Assembly (NCBI GenBank): GCA_021234155.1
Contig: JAJEKV010000008.1
Coordinates: 15,472,852-15,536,851 of the forward strand
Direction: 5' to 3'
Length of the DNA stretch: 64,000 nt
From: Isoetes taiwanensis
Lineage: Eukaryota > Streptophyta > Lycopodiopsida > Isoetales > Isoetaceae
The position numbers were made by a program, and so were the translations under genes. The notes below the pieces were generated by a model. That model made no database searches. It saw nothing but the letters and a program-made list of their open reading frames with translations, and was not told the DNA's origin. Below are positions 44,701 through 57,700 of the stretch, piece after piece. Every line of letters begins with the position of its first letter. The stretch's first letter is position 1.

Positions 44701-45563
44701 AATAAATACGGTTGTAGCGGAGGATGAAGCTATCCTGAAGAGGCCCATTCACTCTCTCTATTTCCCTATTTTTAGCCGTATATACCAGGTTCTTTGTTGA
44801 TTGACGGAGAATTTTTGTTTCAACTACTCGAGGAGTCCCGATGAGTATGATTTTGCTACACGCTGAGCTGCTTACACAGAGTCCTTGAGGGGGCCATATT
44901 TAGAAGTGGAGAGGTCTTGCCATTGGAATGAGACCTATACACCTTGCATTAGGGGGCTATTTAAGCACTTGAAAGCCGAGAGAATGCTTGAAGGACTCAG
45001 GTTGTTTACATTATGTCTTCCTTCTATATATAAGAAGTGATGTCATCAAACTTCATATTTGACCCTATCATGGATGAAATATACAACCTTTGGATTGCCC
45101 TTTGGATTGCTAGCCTATCTATGATTGTAGATATTCACGGCGGGCGGCTTTTAAGCGCCGAAATTCGCCTTTCGTCTGCACCGAGGGATGAATTTGCGAT
45201 TATAAAGGCCTATCAACAAGGATAATGCATAATAAGCAACTTTCAAAACTTGAAAATTCTCTCTTAAATACCTCAGGGAATCAATTTGAGATTTATGAGG
45301 CCCTTGGCAAGGTTAGCTTTTAAGGGAAAATTTTGGTGATCTTGTGGGAGCGGGGCGTATGGTACGGTGGAGTCGTTTTCTCGCGGGATGTCTATTGCTC
45401 AAAAGCACCATAGAATAGCGCTGGTAACAAAGGGCGCGGTTTTGCATGAAACTTTTGCGCATTTTGGCTAACTCCTAATGGTGCTCTCCTACAAATCTAT
45501 GGAGGACGAGCAATGCTGCATAACTCATTGCAATTTTAGTTTTAGTGTATTTTCTTCTAAATT
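35718..45563. other. No gene seen
   Basis: Frames of up to 157 codons occur on both strands but show no recognisable domain, biased composition or splice partners. Near 41376-41475 the word GCAAGAGCCG occurs twice about 80 bp apart with similar flanks, a likely old duplication. Nothing else is supportable. Confidence 0.4.
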
Positions 45564-45735
45564 GCCACATAAAGTATGATAGAGAAATAAAAGATTGGCT
45601 CCAAGAACAGCCTACGCATACGCATTATTTCCTTCACAAGTGCCACATAAAAAGTAACAATGTGGAAATAAAATTAGGCTCCAGAACCTTAGTGCGCATC
45701 ACGCATTTACGAAATTGCTGTACTGGCATTTCGCG
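45564..45735. repeat. Tandem duplication, period 78 bp
   Basis: GCCACATAAA at 45564 and 45642, each followed by AGTA, GAAATAAAA, GGCTCCA(A)GAAC and a GCGCAT/ACGCAT word. Two diverged units. Confidence 0.65.
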
Positions 45736-45858
45736 CCAAAGCCATACTCGACTCAATACATTGGTGTACGAAAAAGCCATCAGGACTGAGAGTGGGAACA
45801 AGCCGCATGGCTGCCGGAATTTGGACACAACCACATCAGCTATAGAGTGGACACAACG

Positions 45859-45938
45859 ATCATGATGCATATACATTGCACTAAGACATAGACCAGCCAT
45901 CATGGTGCATGTACATGTAACAAGACATGAGCATTCAA
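45859..45938. repeat. Tandem duplication, period 40 bp
   Basis: ATCATGATGCATATACAT at 45859 and ATCATGGTGCATGTACAT at 45899, each followed by AAGACAT(A/G)AG or similar. Confidence 0.7.
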
Positions 45939-46767
45939 ATTTAATGAGATTTAAGTATATGTCGAGGCCAGCCCAATGCCCCAAAGTTAATGCACCTCTT
46001 ACCAGTTTCCCTTGGGACATCTAAAAGCAATGGCGCTTGGGATGTTGGGGATGTAGTAGACCCGCGGTTTTCAAGTTGGCTTCCACCAAATACGGGGAGG
46101 CAGCATCATGCAGTAATCTGGCGGTATAGAAATCCACAATGAAAGCAGAGTACTTATGCGAAACAGCGCCGAACGCCACGAAATTGGCATCGTTTTGACT
46201 CTTGCGAACATTCATTATGAAGGCGTCACTGCATTTAAAACAATGGTGCGCACATTGTTTAGAATTAGTGTTTAGAGTTGTATCCGCAGAATAGAAGGAT
46301 TCGAGATAAAGGATTGGTAAATACCCAGATTACGCCCACTCAGAGTAGGTCTTGAAAAGTTTCAATAGGAGATCCATGCGGGAGATTGGTTGCTCAGTTC
46401 TGGATTAAAGGCTTGATTTGGAGGAGATCCATTTTGCAGCGGATAGAGAGGACTGGCCAGGAGGTGGAGGCTTGGATTCCTGCAGCTACGTCACCAATCC
46501 ACTTTATATGCTTTCCCACATAATAAACAATTTTGTTGTCTTGCATTTCTCAAAGGATGGATTTAAATCTCGATAGGAATGGATTTGGAAAAGGGCAGTG
46601 GAGTTAATTCAGAAGCCAGGATGTTCGGGAATTCCACCGGAGAGGTACAGTATTCCGGTTGCAATCACTAGCAGCTGGGCTGACTTGCAAACATCAAAAC
46701 AACGAGAATAAAGATCCTCTATTTCACCCAGGCTGGCAGAGCTGTACGCAGAGCTTTAGGAATAGCG

Positions 46768-46784
46768 GCTCGCGATACCAATTG
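46768..46784 (-). other. Degenerate primer-binding site next to a possible LTR end
   Basis: Plus-strand GCTCGCGATACCA (46768-46780) followed by ATTG resembles GCTCTGATACCAATTG at 16245-16260. On the minus strand it would be an LTR ending in CA, two bases, then TGGTATC. The sequence to the right (TGTTATGGTTCA) looks like the complement of an LTR 3' end. It may mark another minus-strand element running left from 46.77 kb, but no gag is readable there. Confidence 0.35.
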
Positions 46785-47215
46785 TTATGGTTCACAACAT
46801 TGAACCATACAGCACATATATTCTATAAAGAATACCAAACTTCTTCAAGCAAATCATGACTCCTCATAGCATAAACTACTAGGTTTGTCACCGGGGGGAA
46901 GGTGCGCACTTATACATAAGAAGTGGCATGTCGCGTTGGAGGGTACTTGAACCCCGCCTTTCATATAATTTAAAATTTGCGGCCCCTAGCATTATAGATA
47001 TTGCTCCGGAAAATGGGTGCCTAAAACACACACATACATAAATGATTAAGGTTGACAAAGCCGGTTATACTACGTGGAATCCCCGGGGAATCCGCAAGGA
47101 ATAAACCGTTAGTAATGAAAAAAATGATTTAAAGGCCGCAAGGCAAAGGCAGAGCAAAACACCGGTCCACTCAACATAGCATATGGTTGCTGCAATAACT
47201 GGGACCCGGTCAGGA

Positions 47216-47585
47216 GTTTAAAACTAGGCTAGATTTAGATTCATTAACAGTCTTTGGTAGTTCACTTAGCTGGCTTAAAGTTAAAACTGGGTAGTAGAAG
47301 TATAAGCGAGAATTATATAGCAAGAGCTTGTTGGCAATGCGTGAAGCAATAAAAGCAAAAGAGGTGGTCTATCAAAAGAACATGATTGTAGTCATGGTAA
47401 GGAGATATTCTAATTAGGATTCAAAGCTAAAGTAGTTTTGTACCGCAAAAAGTGGTCATCTGAAACCATTTCATACCGCGTTTCTTTTATAGTTATTCTT
47501 TTGGTTAAAACCTACCTTTTTCCTTTTCAAACTAATTTTTTGGCTTTGGAGTCTTTTTATATTTATGTTTTGAACTTTAAACGTA
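47216..47585. repeat. Second copy of the 29860-30230 repeat
   Basis: Direct copy of the block at 29860-30230. It is followed about 240 bp later by repeat copy B, whereas the first copy lies downstream of copy A, so the order of blocks differs between loci. Confidence 0.6.
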
Positions 47586-47799
47586 AGGATATCTTGGCTC
47601 AACTATGACTGAAGCTGCAGGAACTTTTTGAACTGGCTGAAGCAAATATCTTGGCTTTTGAGATCTATTTATTTAATATATAAGGTTTCCGCACTTATTT
47701 TGCTTAGCACTTTGGTGCCATATAGTCGCAGACTGCGTCAAGACCACTCCCAGAGCCACCATATTCATAATATCTTGGCGAATACATCACTGCTTTATA

Positions 47800-48740
47800 T
47801 AGAGCCGAATGTTGTAGAGAACTTCAAGTAGTCCTTTGATCGAACCCTTAGACTCTAGGATATCTGAGTGTTTTGCTTTTAGATGAGAGCACAAACCATA
47901 GAAACAAGGCAGGTATTGACCGGTGTCTGCGAGGCTTTGAGCGGAAAGGAGGAGAGAGTAGAAAAGCAGAAATTCCGGAGGAAGGACAATGGAAAAGCCG
48001 CCTCTACGGAAGCGAGTAATCTGAGGAACCAACGGCTTCTCGGCAATGTTCATGAATGGAAGACATATATTGTCAAATACGCATAAAGGTGAACTGCGCA
48101 AACACCCGGCTGCCACGGAAGCTACATTGAAGATACCGGCCGCTTCAGCAGCTTCAGCGCGCAGCGGGTTCTGCGGGCGGAAGGCGCATAAAGCAGGTCT
48201 GGGAGTATGTCGAGCAGAGAAGAAGCTGGGCGGAAGATTAAAGAGCATAATCTTAGTCCGAAGCGATAATTATAGCGACACAAGAACACATAGAAGCAGG
48301 AAAGACCACCCGCGATCACCAGCGGCCCTAGCAACTCAAGCGGATGTCAAGCAATGTCAATAAAAGATGTAACAAAAGCTAGACAAGCTGCCAAAACACC
48401 GGTCGATACCGCCAGACTCCAGAGCTCACGCGCCGGACAGGCGACGCGACTTTGTCGGGGTTTGAAATAAGGATCGCGTTGGAAGAAGGAGGGCGCGGGG
48501 GAGGAGCACTTTATCTCGAGGCCTACTCTCGACATCGGGGAGCCAGATGACCCAGTTCCAGACAAAGAGTTCAGATTCAAAAGCACAGAACCAAGGAAGG
48601 GCTTGATTTAGCTTGCGACCAAGTAGTTAGACTGGTAGGACTGGAAAGTTAAAATGATGGAGAGCGGCCTAGCCAGCAACTACGCAGGGGCGCCATTTCA
48701 AAGGCAATCCGGAAAGAAGCGATGGGTGGTAATTGTATTT
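47800..48740. repeat. Dispersed repeat family, copy B
   Basis: Contains TATATAGAGCCGAATGTTGT, TTCAAGTAGTCCTTTGAT, AACCCTTAGACTCTAGGATA, GGAGGAAGGACAATGGAAAA, GAATGGAAGACATATATTGT, CAAGCGGATGTCAAGCAATG and AAAAGATGTAACAAAAGC, in the order seen in copy A. Downstream it aligns with copy C through CGACTTTGT, ACATCGGGGAGC and AAAAGCACAG. Frames inside it show no recognised protein. Confidence 0.7.
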
Positions 48741-51700
48741 CCAATAAAGATGAAAGCCACGCTTTGGGCGCGGCGGAAGAGCATCTTGCAATGATAAAGT
48801 CCTAAACAACAGTCGGCGGCTGGTGGCGGCGCAGATCTATTTTACGTGGCAGCCGAGATGCATGCTAGATGCTGGCGCTGAGCAGGAAGCGTCCCTACTC
48901 AAGCGATCAATGGCACCATACTGACGCCGGCGCATAGCAAGGGGCGCCAAGCGGTCACCGCACTTTGCATAGCGGAGTAAATACATTAAGAGGAACATTC
49001 TCTCCTCAAAAGAGGTTTCCCATCAAAGGCAGGTTGGCGCGACGCAGGTCGATTGCAGAAGGTCAACTATAATTAGCGACACCTAAAGGAACCCCAGGAG
49101 TCAACCCGGAAGCGAGGAATATGCGGTAAAAGCAGAATAAAAGCCGCGATAGGGAGGAGAAAATGCAAGGTGCAAAACATACTCGCTTTATATCACTGCA
49201 GAGCAGTTTGATTGGGTGAAATTCCAATGTAATTGTACATATACATATTTTCCTTGCCAGCATGCAGAAACACAGAGTTTAGGAAGTCATCTTTTAGGGG
49301 TTTAGCGTTTAATCCCGAGAATCCATCACTTTGGCAGGATGGCTTAGGAAACGCTGGCTTTAGGGTCAGGTTTCCCAGAATGGAGGAGGCAGGAGCAGAG
49401 GGGGAGAGCGCTTGGAGGCCAAAGCAAAGCTTCAACTCAAACGCCAGCGGCCTCAAGTAGAAAGACCGGTCATCCGGCTACAATGTCTGGATGAGAGACA
49501 ATATCCAATCGAGATAAATTTAACGCTTTTCGCTCTAGATTTTGCATGATGACATCCGGGACCTAAATCTACCTCATGTAAGCTGACAGCAACACTTGAC
49601 AACCTTATGACCACGAGTGTCCTCAATGATAGAAAGAGGAATGGCCCAGTATACTTAGGGGCGCGGCGGCAGGACACTCAAATGGCCGGAAGCCGGACGC
49701 GTCGAGGTGCAGGATGGTGGGCATCTGGCGGCTTTCTAGGCGACCATAATCCCGCTTTATAGTGATATACCAGCCGATGCTTGCGCGTGCTAGATGGGGT
49801 TGCCACTCGATGTGTTGCCGCTGTTGACAGATGAAGTGGCAGCCATCAAATTACTCTTGCAACAATTAGAGGAAGAAACTGCGGGGTATCCCGACACGGC
49901 GCGCCTCGAAAAATCCAAGATAGAAGCATTAGAGCACCTTAACAAGCAAAAGGGACATTGCTGGCAAAACACCTTTGGAAGAGAGGTTCAGTTAGGACAA
50001 GTAGATGGGAGTTATTTAGAGCTTCGAGGATGAGGCTAAGGGTGCGGATATCATGCGGGCAGCCAGGAAGTATCAAGGAGGAGGGAGCCATGAGGCTTTA
50101 CTGCACAGGAGAGACTCATGTATTGAGGATGAGCTCCCCTTATTATTCCCTCCCTTCCATAGCAAAGGAAGAGATGCCAAGCAATTCAAAGGGAATTGGA
50201 AAGAAATGGCGGCCTTAACATGTAAGCATGCCTCACAGAGCAGAGAAGGACTTCGGGTAGGAATTTGTGGGTTGGCATAATAATATAGTATCTAGAGCCA
50301 TCCTTTAGCCTCCATAAAGAAGAGATTCAAGCGTGGAGGATATTTTCAGCGGACCTCAGGTTGTATAGAAGATGATATCAAAAAGAGTGGTCAACTTCAC
50401 GTAATGGGCAGCAGGCGGCGGGAGCTCTAATGAAAGAAAGTTGACCTCTATATACTCCCGAGGAGGAGCCACGAGTCTCAGCGAGCAACTCGAAGAGCGT
50501 TATCTTATTGCTTCAAAGAGACAACAGCGAGGAGTGGATGGTACTGGCAGGGTTGAAGGCTGGGATGTGGGGCGGATGGCATGGATGGTGAACATCCATA
50601 ATGGGGACGGATATTCTACGTGGAAGGATTGCCCCAAGTTGGGCTTCCAGTGTCGGCCAGTGGAAGGAAATGCATAGAATTAACTAAAATTATACTGGTT
50701 GAACGCGGACATCAGGCATATTGAGCCACTTGGTGAGATTGATCGCCCAGCTAGAAGGAATCATTACTAGGATACTTGTTGACCATGTTAAAGCTTGTAC
50801 CTCAAGGGAATAGATATGGGGCAGAAAGGGCTCAGTCCCAGCCCCAAGATAGGAGGCCAACATGAGGTATAAATTGGTGGGCCCGGTATATTCCAAAGAG
50901 ATAAATAGCTGAAGGAATGCTTTGGGAGCACCAAAATTGAATAATTACATAGAAGCTACATCTAAAATAAGAAGTATACTAATCCACATAGTCTTCGAGA
51001 CGAAATTCATCATTATACTGAAATCACATAGTCTTTGAGACAAAAGAAATTGTCATGATGACAAAACCTTAGGTTTAAATTGTTCTAAATAATTTGGCTT
51101 AACGGTTTGGACATATTTAAACATGATGGGATGGATGGTTATGTATTTACTAAGGAGGCTTTAACAAATTAATCGTTAGGTAGAGAATTTGGGCATGAAA
51201 CAGTACATGCCAGTTGAGGATAATACAGGGTGGACATATTGGAGGCAATTCTGCAGAAGAGGTAGGAACAATCTTTGGAATTTTGAATCTACGCATCTTA
51301 GGAGTTAGATAAGCTATCAGATGGCATTACGATCCTTAGAATAGAGTCCGCTTCCACAAGTAGCCAAAACAAATGGAATATAAGATGGATAGATGCTTTA
51401 ATGTCCATATGTGACCTTCAACATGCAAGGCTGGCAGTATTATGGCCTGCCAAAGGCGGGGATCCAATTAATGGGGAAGCAATGTCCCTGGCGGCAGGCG
51501 TGATTGGTAGGCGAAACCGCGGTTGGCAGGACGCGTTTGGATGACCGGGAGAAACGCCATTTCACGCCATTGTGATCAATTGCACACGCATTCATACCTG
51601 AGGAATGAGCTAGTAGCACGTATTAAAGAGAGCACTCCCGAGGGCATCATAAGCTTTAATGTATTGTTGATAAATTATATATTTCACCTTGAATTGAACA

Positions 51701-54290
51701 TGTGGCGCAAAATCTTTGCCTTGAATGAGCAGGTGTAATTACATAAAATCTTAGTTCAACCTTCGTAAGGATATAATTTAAAAGGGAGCATTAAAACTGG
51801 CACTAAGGGTCTGGAAATAAAACATGTAAATGTTGCATATATCTTGTCATAAGTATGGCAAGCGTAAAGAGTATATACATGTAAAAAAGGTTGATATCAC
51901 CTTGGTAAGAGGGTTCTTTGGATCCAGGCATTAGCAAACTCTAGCTATCTATTGTTTAAAATTTGGATTTTCAGTGCAGGAGAAAAATTTTGGGGTTTTA
52001 AGGGTGGTTTCTAGGACTGAGGGGGTTTTGCTTCTACGAGGAAAACATTTGAGATATTCCAAAAAAATAGGAAAAAATTTTGGGTATAATTTTAGGATGC
52101 GTTTCAGTTAAAACTTCTAAAATGGGAATTTTACGGTGTTTTATTTGGTACGGTTTATCTCGAAATACTCGAACGGTGGTTCCGAGCTTTGGGATTACAT
52201 GAGAAAGATCTTTGGCGTAAAATTTTTTCCCTTTTAACATTTTCGTGCACATACCTGCATATGATGATGATATTCGGATGATATTTTGCATTTTATAATT
52301 CGATGGATCCACGCCTTTAGAGTTTGCCTATTAGGTCGTTGCCTTAGTTCTGACCGGCTGCGGGCATTTGAGGGGTGTATTTGAGACTTACCCAAAAGTC
52401 CCGTGGGACAGGTTAAGATATAATGGCAGGGTTCTTTCCACAGCTATATAACTACCTAGGTTGCTTTCCATAATTTTTGAGATTTTGTTGTTTTCGAAGA
52501 TCAATAAGGCTAAGCGGAGGTCGGCTAGATATTTACTTGATAGGAGTTGTGCGGATGCCGTTTTGAAGCTTTAAATTTGACGCGCACTGAGATCCATCCA
52601 ATATTGTGAGGAGGCCAAGTATGGTGAACATGTATATTCATTTAAATTCATGAATAAGTAGTTCATAATCTTAATGTACTTTGTCTATCCTAGCTTCCAA
52701 GAAGTTCATGCTCTTTGCTTGCATGTTTTTGGCTAATAGACTACCTTTTTTAAAGTTTTGGATATTTTACTGGTGCATGTTTATGGCCCTGTTGCTTATA
52801 TTATCACCTTATCTGATTATGCTTGGGTCTTGGGAATTCCAGGGTAATCACTCGACGGAGGATGGTTAGTCAGCAGAAGCTGGACTGGGACAGGGCGCAC
52901 GGACATTTATCTACTTGATCATGCGTGCAAGTTTTAAAAATGAGCACGAAATAATGAAATTGTACATCTTCACGGGTACACTTGCTGAAGCGAACCTTTG
53001 CCTTAATGTGGGGCGGGGCTTTGATTTTCTTTATTATAAACATGATGTCGATATAGCCAATGAAGAACCGCGGATCATATCTTTTAATAAGAACAGTATT
53101 CTTTGCGGGACCTTGGGACGGGATTGCTCTGGTATTTTGGCGGGGCCAGATATAATTCAAGTCGCGACAATTGCCAAGATTCTGTGGGAAATCAATCTTA
53201 CATTTCAGGTGGCGTTTAAATCATTATTATTTAGATATTTTGTGTTATCAATTGGCTTTGAGAATGTTTTGCGTTTCATTTTGTTTCCTTAAGCGGCCGG
53301 CGGAAGTAGCGCATCCCAATTCCAGGAAAATCACGGAGTGTATTCCTAAGCATGGAACCTTCTTGGGGTTTATCTTTAGAACAGCGCAGGCTGCTTTCAG
53401 CTTTCTCCATTGAGGATTGTTAGTATGGGCAGGCAGGTTGAATTTTATGTTAGAAGACCCTTCAGGTGGCGGGGCAGGACCGCAGCTGACGGAACTGACT
53501 GGCGGTATTGACCACCAGGTACGATTCCTCATTTGATTTTCTTCATGGATTTGTCTCATAAAGATACGCGCTGGCATTCTGACGTTTTGGTTTTGTTTTG
53601 CTTTGAATACGAAATCTATATTTTGCATTTCTTTTTCCTTTGAAAGTGGTAACAGTATCTACGGTTATTCATGCAGAAGTTTTGTGTACCTTCAAGCTGA
53701 AAAGAAAGCATTCATGCTTTGAGGGCAATATTATCTTTAAATTTGAAAATGTGCTAAGATAAACTGCTAAACTGATTTCCCTTTCAGCTCATGGCACTTG
53801 GATGCTAAATTTTTGGTTGGATTAAAGAAACATTTTTGCTTTGGGGCTAAAATTTGGATATTTGTACATTACTGGCGGTCGGTAGCTTTGGTGTTGTGTT
53901 GTCCAGCTATATCACATCGCAGTCATTATATTTTTAATCCTTACTCTTTTATGTTTTCCTTTGTATCATAAATTTGAAGCACTTTCATCTCAAATCTTTG
54001 CCAAACAAGGCGCCGTTTGGGTGCGCAGTGGTTAAAGGTTTTGTTACGCTTCCAAAGTCACGTTACCAATATGGAAATATTGAAGCGGCTTCTCTTCTTC
54101 GGATGCCATTGCTTACAAACATCGCGGGCGGTGGCGGTTGCCTGGGGTGTAGCGGCATAGCGTTGGAAACTGGCGTACGGCTTTAAATTGGATGTTACGG
54201 CTATAACGTGACGAAGACTGCTGCTTTTCTGCTTTCTTTTGTAATTTCACCCATGTAGAGGTCCATGTGTTCATCATCCCACATATATAT
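48741..54290. other. No confident gene; weak retroelement hint at 49794-50033
   Basis: A 79-codon plus-strand frame at 49794-50033 contains KIEALEHLNKQKGH and a GSYLELRG end, vaguely like the tail of a retrotransposon integrase, but I would not call it on this alone. A 39-bp duplication of CACATAGTCTT(C/T)GAGAC(G/A)AA occurs at 50987 and 51026. Nothing else could be supported. Confidence 0.35.
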
Positions 54291-54382
54291 GGCCTTTGGC
54301 GCATGAGGCTTTGTCATTATGGTTTAACGCTTTTGCGGCCTTTAGCGCGTAAGGCTTTATCATATGGTTGCATATGCGTGTC
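54291..54382. repeat. Tandem duplication, period 46 bp
   Basis: GGCCTTTGGCGCATGAGGCT at 54291 and GGCCTTTAGCGCGTAAGGCT at 54337, each followed by TT(G/A)TCAT and ATGGTT. Confidence 0.7.
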
Positions 54383-54668
54383 GACATGATTTAAAATCCG
54401 TTCTCATTGTAAACGGGGCGCACTTCAGCGAAAAGTGACTTGGTTTGCGAAGAAAACTTCCATTGCATTGAGAGAACAGATGTAGTTCCGTGGTGGCGGT
54501 TCCGATACCATTGCTTTTCAGGGTTTTGCAGCTTTCTGCTTTTAACCACGCTTTGGGGAAGCTTTGCCAAGATCGATACAACAATGCTTTAACGATATCG
54601 CCAGCTTTTAAGAATGGGTTGCACTAAATGGAGTGGCTACCTCATTCATTTACTCACAGTCAATACTT

Positions 54669-54776
54669 GACATTAAGCATTTTTCCTCATTTTATTTTCG
54701 CGGTTGCGTTGCGGCTGAAGGCATTTTGTGGAATCTTATATCCAACGACATTAAACATTTTTCCTCATTTATATTC
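54669..54776. repeat. Direct repeat, period 78 bp
   Basis: GACATTAAGCATTTTTCCTC at 54669 and GACATTAAACATTTTTCCTC at 54747, with the following ATTT/TATTT words also shared. Confidence 0.7.
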
Positions 54777-57700
54777 CCTCTTCTTGGATTCTTACGTGGC
54801 GATGTGGGGATTCTTTATATCCAAACTAAATGCCGGTGACGCGGTGACAGCTAGCATATTTGTTGATGCAACGCACTACGGTTACATTCATGTCTATCTT
54901 TGCTCTCTTTTATTTCTCATGTATTATTATTATTATATTATTGTGTACACATAGTGAGTGTGACCACGGAGAATCAATTTTCTATGACATTTTTGTTGGG
55001 CGAGGTTGCATGTTTACTTGGTTTGGGCATGTGGGCTGTATGTTTTGGAAACTTCACTGGAAATGGGTAGTCAAGAAGATGATGATATATTTGGGTTCTT
55101 AATAACTGCGAGCTTATCACGCACTGGAGTACTACTACTGAACATAACAATTTTCTTTGACCAATCTTATGTCTAGGTACTTTAAAATACAATTATGTAC
55201 TTACACAATTACCACGAAGTACACTGACATTTTCTTGTTGACATTATCTGGGGCTCAGGCACCTGTATTTGATGAATAGAGTTGTGACTGAGAATCAATA
55301 CCCATTTTCGCCGCGGCACCGGGCGGGTTGCTCGACATTCTCCGGGCAGCGACTTGCTTCCAAAGGAGGAACTTTAAGCGACTCAATCATAAACTCTCAT
55401 CAAACATGATACACATTAATCTTTCTTCCATTCTCCCATTTTTCTCATCCTCGCTACATATACTTCGCGCAATAGAATTCTACTTAGCCCCGGCGCTTCC
55501 CCAGGGTTCTCCCAATTTTCTCTTGCAGGCAGACTTTATTTACCAATCAAAAATTATAGTAATAGTCAAAATTATAGTTCAGCACCGGCTTCCATAGACG
55601 TAAGGAATTACGTTCAATAGGACCATTTTATTTTTGCTGTACAATCTTAGACTCTTATACAGCGAGAAACATTACTATGCACTATATGTACGTGTACTTT
55701 AAGGTGACTGGGTAATATCAGGCAATGATCATGGTGGAGGTGAATCCTAAATCCACGCTTAACAAAGACATTTTTAAGACTTTGAATGTAATCTCCATTT
55801 TACATACCAAGCGAAGGTTTACCGGTGGTTGCTGAAGCAACAACCTTACCACAAGGAACAAACATCACCCATTCAAAACAAAACTAAGATCGCATATGCA
55901 AAGATCTACAAAATAATAATTTTACACTCGCGCCGGGCAGATTTTGGACACAATTTATTTTGAATAATTAAATACAGCCATCAAGATTTTAGCTATATTA
56001 TTATAAGTATGTCCTATACTTAAGCCTTGCATTTTAATAAGTCTGGCTTATGCGCGACAGCGGCTACAGATTAATGCTGATGAAACGTTAGGGCCATTTG
56101 CAGGCATAGAAACTATTGCTTTCGATAATTTTGCGGTATGTGCGAAAGGCCTTAAAGTTGATAGAACGGTCAAATAAAATAAAGACTATTAAAACAAATA
56201 TATCCAATATCACTACAAGCCTGAACAACAGGTGGGCTAAGAATTTCCATTTAAGGACATCGATGCCAAGGGATCATGCTTAGGGTTTCCAAGGTAATGC
56301 TTAATTAAGATGTTAACTAAAAGCGTGGTGTGCGGGGATATAACTCCTTCCAGGACAGATATACCAGCCTTTCAAGGTTCTTATAAAATAAATTATTTAG
56401 GGCACACCAGGTGCAGAATTTTCATATTTCAAGGGCGGTACCAAAACCAAGGAAAGACAAAAGAAAACACAGCAGCAATTCTGACCGTAATTGAAACCTT
56501 ATCTCACGTAACATGATTGTCCCCAAATTGTGGTCAATATTTCCTCCAGCAGCATTAATCATTGTTAAAAGCTGGGAATGAAATACTGGGCACTGCTATA
56601 CAGGAGGGCTGTTGGCAACTTTGGCCTCTTGTACTGCTTCAGTGAGTAATGTAAATAAGTGCACTGTTGTAAAGACATGGGGTTTGAGGTAAGGAGACTT
56701 GGCGTCGAGGACATCATCAATTCAAGATTAGGGGAGAATGTAGTTCAACATGTCTCGACCATAAAAGCAATAACATAATGCTCACATCTTATTTGTACAC
56801 GGCAACTACGGCGGCAATGAAGGAAGGTTTGGCTTTTGCCTTGAGCACATTATTAGACTTATTATATTGCACATGTTATGTAACATATGAATATATGTCC
56901 TAGGGTACTGGCGTTTCATGGCTTCTAAATTCAAGAAGGGTTTCAGTGGTGGTAGGTGGGTTTAATTTTGGGCGCAGCACCAATAGCCGCGGGTTTTGAA
57001 ATTGCGAGGAATTAGGGCGGAGTAGTGAAAGTACGGATGCCCTAAAAAAGCAAAAACATGGTTCAAGATTAGAAAGACAAATGAAGGAATTAGAAACTCT
57101 GCTTTTTGGCAGTCAAATCACTTGTGAAAAGTCTTTAGATATGATTCCAAAAGTGTGCAATTTCAGGTGGCTTATTTTGGTTTTTGGGGTACTGACTCAC
57201 GGCATCTGATCATTTGCACTCAGGGTAAAAGGTAGAAATGGTTGTTGAACTGGCTGAGTTTGAGGATTTCACTCCCAAATTGAACTTGGCACCAGGCTCT
57301 GATGGCGGGACTTGACTGCATTTTAAGCGTGGCTGAGATGAAATTTTAGGTACAAGAGCAAACAATTTAAGGAGTCCCATGGCCATCTTCCGGAACCGTA
57401 TTAATGGCTTTTTAGAGTCGCCCGCTTCTCTAGGCATTCTGAAATCGGTGGCTGGCGTAGCTATTTCTTTCATTTGAAACTCCATTGGCTTTGGGGCTGT
57501 TGGCGCAAAATACGCGGGAGTTGGTCGAGCTCCGATGGCTATTCGCGCTGCGACTTCTCAAATAAGCGGTAATTTCCGTTCAAGAAGGAAACGGGCTGGC
57601 GGCTGTAGCAGCAGAGACTCGATAAAAGACATAGAGTGATTTTGATTGTTTTTCCATCCCGGTCTTTGCTTTACTAGCAGGATGTGTCGCCCGTTATAGG

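Noticed and set aside
47787-48248. 153-codon minus-strand frame in repeat copy B
   Set aside because: The corresponding stretch in copies A and C is not open, so the frame is not conserved within its own repeat family.
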